Below are positions 10,464 to 20,612 of a stretch of DNA of 64,000 bases, in pieces. The DNA comes from Meandrina meandrites (lineage: Eukaryota > Cnidaria > Anthozoa > Scleractinia > Meandrinidae): positions 25,925,114 through 25,989,113 of the forward strand of contig OY855913.1 of the NCBI GenBank assembly GCA_963693305.1. Direction: 5' to 3'. Both the position numbers and the translations under genes were made by a program. The notes beneath the pieces were generated by a model. It saw nothing but the letters and a program-made list of their open reading frames with translations. It searched no databases and had not been told where the DNA came from. The stretch's first letter is position 1. Each line of letters begins with the position of its first letter.

Positions 10464-12553
10464 AAGAAACAAATGTGTTACCCCAAGAAATTTGAATTCG
10501 AATCGAATTCTTTTAAACGATGACGTTTTTTCATGTTTTTTAGGCCGTGTGTTCTTTTTAACGACAACATTTATTGAGCTTACTTTGGAAAACTGTCAAT
10601 TGTTATGGCTGTTCGGCTGTGCCCAGACAAGATCACGTTGCGATCATATTTTCACGTCCAATTCAACTCCACACTTTTTCAACAGACAAAGTGTTCAGGA
10701 GTTCAGTTTTCCAGTATTTTCCGCCATTTCCAATCGTTGATGACTTGTACTTCATATCGAGTCGTATTTATAATGACTCAGAAAGAGATTTCGCAATGAT
10801 GATGATATGCCACAGACTGCGAAAAAGAATTTATAATAGCTCAGCAATTTCGTCCTGGACCAGCTGGATGTTTATCGATTTCGATGAGTTACAAACATGC
10901 TTGTCAATTTGGTAGTGAAGATCGAAGGAACTAACTACCTGAACTACGTCTGCGAGTTTCTCGTCTTGATGTTCAACTGATGACTGTGGAAGATACAAAC
11001 AGAGGAATATAGAAACCTCGCGCTATCAGGCGTTCTTTTTTTTGCGGAGGGAGGGAAAAACGATTACTGTTACATTTTGCGCTCGACTTTAAAATGTACT
11101 TAAGCTTCAAAACTGATTGCTACACATACATGTAGTCGGGAAATCAGTTCTTGTAAGCTTTCGATCGACGACTAACGGCAAACTTACAATCTGTTACAAT
11201 GCCTTCCTTGTTTCCTGCGTAGAATGGAATTTGCGTATAGAGGAATCGCGTAAACACAGAAACAGCGAATGCGATATCGCACGAGAAAGCTGGATAGAAG
11301 AATTAACATTACTTGAAAGATACTGTTCTCTACGAATGGAATTGCGGTTCAATTTGAAGCTATATGACAGCAATTTATGCGGTAATTCATGCTAAAATAA
11401 ACCACTCAGTGACACTCAGCAATCTAGATTGTAAAATGATCATAAAATAATCACATGTAACGTTCAACAAAATAGAAACCAACCTGAATCAATGAAGTCC
11501 AGAGAATAGCGGGCAGAGTTTTAGACTTAAGCTTGTGAGCTGCCTATCTGGGCGGATTCGTCATCTATACTGATCTGAGGAATGCTCGGTTGTCTCTGTT
11601 ATCTACTGTAATATAAGAGGCCTCGAGCTCTCTCACCCAAAGATTCTGTCATTTCTCCTCCCATAGGTCACAAGGGCACATCTTTGTCAAGAATTCAAAC
11701 TGGTGTTTTGAGCTCAACGTGTTTTTTTTTTCCTGGGTTATTTCTCTTTCTCTTTATCATTAGTCATATGATCGCCATAGCGTCGCACAATCTCTAAAAT
11801 AAACACTGCTGAACGCCACACCTCCATTAAATGCACAACAACTGGCGTGCATTGAGTAACTTATTTTCTGGGTCTTGGCTCATGACTCTCGTGGGTAGCC
11901 TCCCACAAAGTCGTTTTTAGGGGCGATCCATATTTCACTCCATACTATGTGGTGAGCCTAGCCTGTTCCAGGCTCTCTCGGTCAGTGGGACGAGCGAAGC
12001 GAAAAAGAGAGGGGGTCAAAATGGTGTAAATCACGTACTTCATGCAAATAGGGACCCCCACATCAGGGCTCTGTTCTTGCCAATTGTAGCAACCTGCTTT
12101 ATTAAATAAACCAATATCCCCTCCCAGCACCCCCTTGCCACACTGAAAAGTAGATCACCATCTTTTATTTTTGTGATGCGAAACTCCAATTCCGTCCCCA
12201 GGGCGCTTTTCCCATTTTCGTGGAGCATGAAATATCATGAGTGAAACAGGGGAGGGAGAAGAGAGTAAAGCCGAACTATATCAAAAGGAAAGTATTTTAT
12301 TCCTTGGACTGTTGAGAGGATCCGGGGAATGGCTGGCTTACAGCATGGAAAGCTTTTATATGTAGTCTATGAACAGTGAATGCGCACATCCCCGTCTAAA
12401 ATGGATCTCATGTCGATCCCACTCCTCCACTTGTGGCCCCGGCACATAAGCAAAGTCTACTTTTTACACCCACCACCCACCCACTGAATGTTGTCGCGCA
12501 TGCAAACGGAAATTGTGGTCAGCGGATGTACAAAAAATGACAACAGCCTGAAA

Positions 12554-15500
12554 ATGGCGGCCAGTGGAGGGAAGGATATTTTGGCCGCTTCTCCTTCCAA
12601 AATTTCAAGAGATAAAATCCTCTCAGAATTCCCACTACACTGGCACGTCTGGCACAAAGACTCTTCCTCGCTTGAAGAAGAACTTGCACTGAACAAGGTT
12701 GGTATTCCGCCCTATTTTGTCGAAGAAATGATTTGGTTTTAACCGCAAGCCAAGCCAAAAAGCAGGCATACATGTTTTATGCAATGTGATCAATAGTTTT
12801 TCTGTCTGATTGTGGTTTATATGCAGCACGATAAAGAGCTTTTGGATCCTCGCGGGCGGACACCACTTCATCTGGCGGTTTCTCTGGGTTATCTGAATTG
12901 TGTTAAGTGTCTTCTTCGCGGGGGCTGTGACGCAAATGCCATAAACCGGGATGGCTGGAATGGTAAGAAATTTTAAAAGCTGAAGTTGAAAGTGTGAAAA
13001 GTGCACGGCCATTTAATTTATGTTACGAGTTACACCCGGATGCAGAATTAATTCAAAATTTTAAGTCATAATTTTCAATATTGTGCAGATTGTGTATGTT
13101 TTTCAGTAAAAATAATAATAATAAAAATACTTGATTAAAAATCATTCCTTCTATCACTTTTACCCAGAGACCAAGACAAGAATGGCAAGGATTTTCATTC
13201 CCCTGCACATTGGCCATGTTAGCAGGACAATCTTAATTTCATTTTGCTTGTTTTAGTGCAACAGGCTTATGAAAATGAAATGAGTTGCCTGTACTGTTTT
13301 CTTTTTTACTGCAGGACTGTTCACTGATCATTTTAATTTTGGAAAATTTTGGAAATATCTGTTCAAGGGTGAATTTCTTTGGAAGAATCCAAGATTGGAT
13401 TTTCAATCTGAGATCACACAGATACTTTTCTCCCAAAGAAAGAAAGAATCTTAAAATGGATTTTTTGCCATGGCAACTCTGTAAACATTGTTCACGATGA
13501 ACATAATTAAATACCAGGAGGTATTTATTTTATATTGAAGGCTGGTGTCCTAGCCAAAATAATTTCAGCACACAAAAGCCTTAAAAAAATCACATGACGA
13601 AGTTGTTCTTCTTTAGCCTGATGCATAATGTGGCAAAAAAATGCATCTGAAGTGAAGAATTCTGCAAAAAAAAATGTGATCTGTACAAACTACACTCATG
13701 AAAATTTCAGAGAGGTACAGTTTTCGCAGGCATGCATTGACTTTTCTAGAAATAAGCATTAAGTTAAAGTGACACTTCACAGTCTGATCAAGTTACCGTT
13801 CCCTTTCATAATTAATCCTTTTGCCTTTTCATCAAACTAGATGCTTGGAAACTCATCATATTGATAGTGATAGTGTTTACAAATGGCGTAACCTTATTTT
13901 CACAGGGAAGACAGCTGGGCTGATACATGTTTTTCAAATCCTTTTCATAGAATCATGAATCCTAATGAATCCACTTAGAGTATGGATTCTTCAGATTCAT
14001 AATCCATTTTAATTTGTAGTTTAATAAACGTAATATCCATTTTTAGATACAAGAATCTGGAATTGGATTTTCCCTATGAAAGGCACCCTAATAAAAATGA
14101 AGTTAGAACAGAAAATTATCCAGGAAGGAGGCTAGGTCACCAAGGGCAACCTTGTTCCCAGGGTCTCTCTTCTCCCTACTGTTGCTCCACTGCACCAGTA
14201 TCTTGAAATCTTGAATGTATTCATTTGTGCTTGGTAGGTGTGGCTGAAACCAGCTTATTTGACCATGCAATATATTTTTCTTTTAGTATCACATGAAGCC
14301 ATTAGCGTAGGAAACCCTGAAATATTATCGCTTGTACTTCAACACCGCGACTTTCAAAGAGGAAGTCAGAGGCTTGCTGGAATTCCTGAACTCCTAGATG
14401 AGCTCAATGCTGTATGTCTCTTTAAATTTTTATTCTTAGAAATTTATATTTTATAGCAACATGGATGGGATGTACATGTACAGTAACATGCTAGTCAATC
14501 ACAAGACATCCCTTCTACGTTATGGAGTAGATATAAGGCATGAATTGAGTACAGATATTTTGTGATATTTGTACTCCATTTGATTGTGTGGAACATTAAA
14601 AACCAGTGGAAAGGCAGAATTTCAGTACAAGAAATATTGGACAATAAATCACTTACTGGTAGTGTTTAAGCATTGTTGTGCATTTTTCTTCATCATTTGT
14701 ATTTTGACTTTCCCTATGCCCGGCTCACCAACATACTGCAAGACTCATAAAAATAAGTAACAATACTGGGCTTATAGTGGGCAAGTTGCAAACAAGGTCC
14801 ACATTAAGTAACTCAGGCATGGATCCAGTCAGGTTTCCACTGTTTTATGGAAATCAGTCAGATTTTTTAAATACCGGTAATAGTTTTTATATTGTTGAAA
14901 TTATCCTCATCCGAGGAAACTGGGTGACTCAAAACATCTAGACATGGCAGTCTTTAGGGAGCCAAACCGTAAATTTTTTGGAAAAGCACCCCAACCCCCA
15001 CCCCAGCCTTTAACAGTTTGCGCATGTCGCATTTGTGTCATTGGAAAAAGTCACTATTTTCCTGGAGCCATGCCTGTAAACTACCCAGAACAATGTGGGA
15101 ACAATGATTACTTCCTGTCATGAAAAGAAGTTATGTTTTGTAAGGTAGCATATTTCGGCTAAAAATAATAAGAAACAAATTAAAGTAAAAATTAAGTACA
15201 TTATTTTCTTCATTCCTCTTGTCTGGTGTAAGTGGGAGGTACCTGTCTATTACAGGCTGGTTGTTGTTCCCATTGCCATACAAAAATTGACTTAATAAAT
15301 TATGTGAAATATTTCCATGATAACCTTTTTTTTCTTCTTCTCTATATTGCAGACCCCAGATTTTTATGTTGAAATGAAATGGGAGTTCACCAGTTGGGGT
15401 AAAAAGTATTTAATTGTAAATGTAACTAAAAGGTTATTTTATGTTATTATTATATCTATTTTATTGTTTAAACTTGTCTGAGATGTTTTCCTGCCAAGCT

Positions 15501-16048
15501 TAACACTAATTAAAAATATAATTTTTCCCCCAATGTCGTAGTCATATAATCATATGACAAAACTTATCTTGGTATGCAGAAAGGTTTTCACATCTATTTA
15601 ACCTTAGCTCTTAGCCAAGCTCCGAGAAGCTTCCTTTAGCTAAGTGCGCGTCAAGAGTGTCCAAGCGGTGTGTGGAAGGTCAAACATCATCATTGATAGA
15701 CTTTTGTTTCAGAAATTGTTTTACTGAATACTGGTAACTTGTTTTACTTTCTGAATAACGTCTTTCACAAGCAATGCCATGTTCCAGAAAATATCCATAC
15801 CTCCCTCCCCTGGAAGGGTTTTGTTACTCCCTCATGCATCCCTCAAGAAATTTCCAGTTTAGCTTAATTCCCTGGCACCCCTCAGAATTTTTAATGGCAT
15901 GTGGTGGGAATGGATATTTTCTGAAAACTAACATGATATTGTTAAGTTTAACTTTTTCTTAGTTATTAATTTTAATTTCCTACTTTTTTGACAGTGCCAT
16001 TTATGTCAAGAATGTGTCCAAGTGATACATACAAAATATACAAATGTG
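12554..16048 (+). CDS. ANKRD13-type gene, N-terminal exons only (unit 1)
   Basis: Five exons join in frame: 12554-12697, 12827-12962, 14287-14411, 15353-15398 and 15995-16048 (505 nt, 168 codons plus one base), all with GT..AG introns. The product shows an ankyrin repeat (DPRGRTPLHLAVSLGY), then the ANKRD13 hallmarks VLQHRDF, GIPELL and DFYVEMKWEFTSW, ending near the position of human ANKRD13 SRICPNDVCRIWKSG. Family members are ubiquitin-binding endosomal adaptors of about 500-650 residues with C-terminal UIMs; everything after the first quarter is missing here. The start chosen is MAASGGKD, because upstream sequence is not shared with unit 2. The donor after exon 5 is phase 1, while the next exon (GIT-type, 16550) is phase 0; splicing to it shifts frame and meets TGA after 20 codons. 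It is probably a truncated duplicate. Introns of 1324, 941 and 596 bp show no other gene. Confidence 0.8.
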
Positions 16049-16163
16049 GTAAGTAAATTAAGACTTTTGTTGTGTTTAGATGTAGTAGGTGTTAAAATTC
16101 ATTATTAAAGAAGTACCTTCTTACGATACACCACTAAAATACTTATAACCACAATGTAAAATA

Positions 16164-16341
16164 CAGGGGTTTCAATAAAATTTGAAGTAGGCAGCTAGTT
16201 CGAATAGAGTAGCCGACTGCATCAACAAGGTTTGAAAGGATCTTTCTCTAGTTTCTTCAATTTAGGGGAAAAAGTAGCCGACTTCTCCAAGCAAAGTAGC
16301 CGACACTTTTCGTCGGCCGTCGGTGCTTATTGAAAGCACTG
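16164..16341. mobile_element. 178-bp element inserted upstream of GIT exons, unit 1 only
   Basis: The element is absent from unit 2, where the single sequence aaaata joins the flanks (near 50882). In unit 1 aaaata stands on both sides (16158-16163 and 16342-16347). The ends are partly inverted: caggggtttcaataa at the left, and ttattgaaagcactg at the right. It is non-coding and probably a non-autonomous DNA element; the superfamily is undecided. Confidence 0.65.
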
Positions 16342-16549
16342 AAAATAAATAATAAATTGAAAACAAAGAAAAAAGAAAATACAAATTAAAGCAGGTTGCA
16401 AAAACTTAGATTACTAAATTAACTTAAAATCACTTAATATGAACAAGGCACTTGACTTCTTGATCCAACTTAATTGGATGCTGATTAATCACATGCTTCA
16501 TCTCCTCACCTCCCCTCTCCTCCTGCTTTGCTTCTACTATTGTTCGCAG

Positions 16550-19500
16550 GGAACAACGACAAGTTTTCTGGCGGAAGACTCTGTTTCTATGGAGCGTTAT
16601 TTAGCAGTTGAAAGTGCTCTGTCTACAGCTAATGTGAGTAAAGTACAATGAAACTGTTTTTGTTGTTGCTTTTTTTGGGGGGGAGGGGGTGGAGGGGAGG
16701 CTTCAGGAGTGTACCTTGCAAAAGGCCTATTTATTGAGACATATCATTCTGTTACTTTTTCAGGCTCGTGTTCAACAGCTCCTTCAAGTGAATGCAAATC
16801 AAAGTCATGAAATTCAGAACCTCCAGGCAATGGTGAGGAATTATTACATTAATTTATAAATCAAACTCGAACAGTCTGGACAGAGGACGGGTTTGTTGTG
16901 GGCGATGTTTCATTCTCACCCAGAACACCACTAAGTAATCACAAGTGAACAGGAATTCACTTCCCTTGGTTTCATGTCACATCTTTAAGGTCATTCCTCT
17001 ATTTTGCATTGCGCATCCTTACTGCGCACGATTTCTTGCGCCATTAGCGCGCGCACATAAACAAAATAGCAGCTTTTTTCTATGCAACTTAGTCCGCGAG
17101 AGAAATAAATCGTCGATTTCTCGTAAACGAGTATGGGGTCCTATCAATTTTTTCACGAATTTTGGGTAAAAGAAAACGTGTACTTTGCCAGTATTCGCAA
17201 TGGAATTATAACGAATTATGTGGTAAATACAAGGTCTTCCTGCTCGTAAACGAATGTGGTGGCCCCCTTTTTTATTTCAAAATTTAAGTTCCCTTTAGGT
17301 AATCAACCAGTAGCTTTGGTTGAAAATCTATGTTCAGTTCTATTTCGGGGGAATGACCTTAAATACGTAGTACAGTACAAGGTGTGCCTTGTTTGCGCAG
17401 TACCTCATCATGTCATATTGAGGTAACAAGTATACTTACACAATGTCAAAACTTTCTTGATACCACTGGTGGAGAGGGGGGGGGGCATGAATTGTATTAT
17501 TTTTAACAGAATGTTTATAGCAAGATGTGCACAGAAGACTACCAGCAGTGCCTAGGTACTATTTTTCAGAGTACATTGTTAATTTTTGAGTGAACCAATT
17601 TGTGTAGTAAGATTCCAAAACCTGACTTGGTTAAGGAGGATTAAAAAAAGCTGGACCCACAATTGGGTAATTTAGCAATTCTTGCATCCAACTCTTTGTG
17701 TTCACTCCACTCCAGTGTTTATTTCTGCTGATTAAAATTAATTTTCTGTTGTGGCTAATAGGTTCACAAGTTAGAGGATGAAAACAAATCCTTAAGGAGT
17801 CAGTTAGGAATTCTTAATGGAAGTGATGATAACGTGTTTTCTCCTGCTGTGAGTACAACAAACATCTGTAACTGTATACATGAATGAGGAAGTCAAACAG
17901 AAAGAGGCTTGATAGAAAATGTGGTAACTCATCAAGGAAGTGTTATTATAATTTTCAGAATTCAGCATGATTCAAGGCCATCAGATGTGGCATGACGTTT
18001 GCAATACTCGTGCAGATTTATGCTTTAAATGCCCCTTTTATTTTTGTTGGGGGGGGGGGGGGGGGTCTTAATTAGAAATGTGATACGCATGATGTATTGG
18101 GCTTTGAGTAATCTGCAAAAGCATGTTGTATATCACCCAAGCAGGAGCTTAACAACAACAGCTGTGACTTTACATACAGCGATAACGTTTTACGAATTAG
18201 TTGTACGTAAGGTTCTCCTGGTTACTTTGTATAAGAAACAAACATTTCTTGCAGCAAAAATCGAAAATAAAATGCCAATCAAACTAAACAGGATGTTGAA
18301 CTGCTTGTCACTGGTTCCGGTGTTATAGTTTTCCTGTGTTTGGCATAGCTTGCTTTGAGTTTTGATTTATTCATTGCGTTTATTGTGTATGGCCCTGAAA
18401 GTTCATTTACCACACTAAGAAAGCTGTTCATCATTCTTCACGTTTAATATCTTTGCCTGGGTCTTTTGGGTTACTCTGTTTTGGACATGGCAGGAGGGAG
18501 TGGAGCTAGTAAGCTGGTAAAGATGGGAATGCCATTCCTTTAGAGTTATTAAACAGCTCACATATTTTTGTTAACCCAGCCATACCAAGATGTAAGTGAT
18601 GAAGATGATCTTGTGGAGATCGGAAACATAGAGCCATATGCTGCCCCAGGCTCTCTCCTAAACCGCCCTACTCAGCCCACCACCCTGGGGCAGACTCACA
18701 CTGGAGATGCGAGTGGAAATAAAACTGTCAATCCTTATGACAATGTGAGTGACTCTCCAGATGGACCAGATGAAGAACGTAGATACCTCAATGTTGAAGA
18801 GATGAGGGAACATGAAAGAATGAGTTCTTGTGAGTGTTGTTTATTATTTTCTTGTTGCAGTACAGTTGAACCTTTGTCTATGGGCACTTTCTGTAGGTAG
18901 ACACTTCTCGGAAGCAGACACTTCTAGAGTCATGGCCCCAGCCACATGCAAACACAACATTCTTAACTTTGCATACAGTCAGTGGTCTTGCCTTTCAAGT
19001 TAACACTTTTCCTAATTCTGAAAGTGTCAGCTTATTGGATGTTTTGACTTCATTTCCCCCTCTTTTTCCAAAGAATTTTCAACAATTAAATTCAGATGAA
19101 TTAGGTCCTATTTAAATTTTTCAAATTCATCATTAGAAATCTATTTTACCATCAAACTTGTAGTTGAAGTCAATTTCTTTCCACTTTGCTAGCGGACAGC
19201 CCCTTTGATGAACAACTGGATCGTGAGGCAGAGAAGCTGATCCATGCAGTAGATGATCTAGTTCATGAAGCCACAAAGGATATCAGACAACAGCCATCCC
19301 AAGAGGATGTGGTTCGGTGCACAGAGCAGATCACCAAGAAAATCCAGGAACTTCTGCTGTCAGCACAGGCTGGAAGACACAGCTGGTAAACATCTGAGCT
19401 ATCTAGCTTACTCTTTTTGCATACATGTACATTTTCTATTATTAATTTTGGAGAATTCAGTTTTAAACAAGGCATCTCTTCTTAGATGAGCAAGACATTA

Positions 19501-20407
19501 TTCTGACAACCTGTCAGTTGAATTGATCATAGAAAAAGTTAGAGGAAGTTAATAACACATCATTGTTGGAATATTTTCTTATTCACTTATAAATTCTTTT
19601 TATTTATTTTTTTCACAGGATACAACATTTAATTAATATAATAATTAGATGTAGGTTACTAAGAAAAAACTTAACTTATTATGTGATTTGGCTTCCTCGA
19701 TGAAACAGAACTGACTCCTGCAATCAGATAAATACGTTCATGGCATTAAGTCTCTGAATAAGTAACAATAAATAAGTTAGAAAATAAACAAGAATAGCTG
19801 GGTCTTCAAACTTCCCCACGATGAAAACATCAGCTTTTTGCATTTATAGTTAGCCAACATGTGTCATTTGATCATCTTGAAAGTCTTTCACTATGTTTAT
19901 CTTTCAGTTTTATCCCCTGTTCAAGTAATATTTTCACCGCTGTAAATGACATGGCTAGCTTATTCCCAGAGGTAAGATTAAAGATAATTTGTTTCAAGGG
20001 TGTTTTCATGTTGGTTGCCATCAGTCCACATAGTGGTGATTAGCAACATCCCTTCCATTCTGATGCTTAGTGACATCCCTGGCATTATGTTGCTTAGCAG
20101 CATCCTTTCCAATATGTTGCCTAGCGACATCCCCTCCAAACTGCTTGGGTCGAGTCTTCCGATAGACCATACTGTGGTACTTATTTCTTTAATGGTGAAA
20201 TCTTTGCAGGAACCGGACATGGACAGCATGCGCGTCTCGCTTCAGCTGATGAAGAGCAGTGCTGCCAGATTGCAAGTGGAGTGTAAGAGCGCTGTGCTGC
20301 CTGGGAACACTGTAGATATGGCATTCCTCACTCAACAGGTCATACAATGTGCTTATGACATCGCTAAAGCTGCTAAACAACTGGTGACAACGTTTTCAGC
20401 CGATTAG
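16550..20407 (+). CDS. GIT-type Arf-GAP scaffold, C-terminal half (unit 1)
   Basis: Seven exons are all in frame: 16550-16633, 16764-16832, 17762-17848, 18580-18829, 19193-19385, 19908-19971 and 20210-20407 (314 codons plus TAG). The product matches the GIT1/GIT2 coiled coil (ERYLAVESALSTAN..VQQLLQVN..HKLEDEN) and the C-terminal paxillin-binding FAT-like bundle (EDVVRCTEQITKKIQELL, FIPCSSNIFTAVNDMASLFP, LTQQVIQCAYDIAKAAKQLV). The N-terminal ArfGAP zinc finger, ankyrin repeats and Spa2 domain of GIT proteins are absent; ANKRD13-type exons lie upstream instead. GIT coiled coils dimerise and bind PIX, and the FAT domain binds paxillin at focal adhesions. If expressed, the first internal start is Met at 16589, giving 301 residues, a scaffold without GAP activity. 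The frame is open and conserved with unit 2. The longest introns are 929, 731, 522, 363 and 238 bp. Confidence 0.85.
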
Positions 20408-20606
20408 AACATCTCTAACTGCTTATTATGTTATAGAAGATCTGTCGACTTTTTATGAAGAAAACCAAATGTAACATTATCCCTTTCACGAGCAAGACTA
20501 ACACATATTATAATTGGTGGATAGCAGCGAAAACGAAAGTAACACTCGATACACCTGGGTTTAATCCACAGCCTTTACGTCTGGACAGAGCCACCTTGTA
20601 CAGTGT

Positions 20607-20612
20607 AATAAA
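20607..20612 (+). terminator. Candidate poly(A) signal, GIT-type gene unit 1
   Basis: The first AATAAA is about 200 bp past the TAG stop and is conserved at the matching site in unit 2 (57104-57109). Use of this signal is inferred. Confidence 0.45.

Larger units (their letters stand above)
9115..11600. repeat. Two direct copies of a roughly 1 kb sequence within the spacer
   Basis: Segments 9115-10060 and 10540-11600 share the same order of motifs, for example aaatcagttcttgtaag, gaatttgtgtataaagaaat or close variants, and gtccaaagaatagcgggca. They differ by many indels. Unit 2 keeps the first copy at about 29960-31000 and the second split into about 31320-31904 and 39590-40170 by the inserted block. 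Function is unknown; this is an older tandem duplication nested in the larger one. Confidence 0.65.
6912..12553. other. Spacer between receptor 1 and ANKRD13-type exons
   Basis: The spacer lies between divergently oriented genes and probably holds the receptor 5' UTR and intron plus both promoters, but no promoter element can be assigned. Separate entries cover a TIR element (7569-7726), a TTAA-flanked MITE (8244-8622), two copies of a roughly 1 kb direct repeat (9115-10060, 10540-11600) and a tRNA-derived SINE (10298-10463). A short tandem run of gcaacctgcaac-type motifs lies at 7141-7170 and is reduced in unit 2. No coding exon was recognised. Confidence 0.6.

Noticed and set aside
10303..10740. 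145-codon plus-strand frame containing VAQLVRAPNRYLGGHGFDSRR
   Set aside because: That peptide is the translation of the tRNA-like SINE head, a frequent false protein; the rest of the frame has no support.
15774..15962. 62-codon frame repeated at 50499-50687
   Set aside because: It lies wholly in an intron and is shared only because the block is duplicated; the differences show no coding bias.
18050..18065. Poly-G runs in introns (also about 51706-51717 and 52276-52290)
   Set aside because: Simple homopolymers that differ in length between units; no evidence for function, and sequencing error is possible.
12554..20407. A single in-frame ANKRD13-GIT fusion protein
   Set aside because: The donor at 16048 is phase 1 and the acceptor at 16550 is phase 0; the joined frame stops after 20 codons, and I found no intermediate exon.
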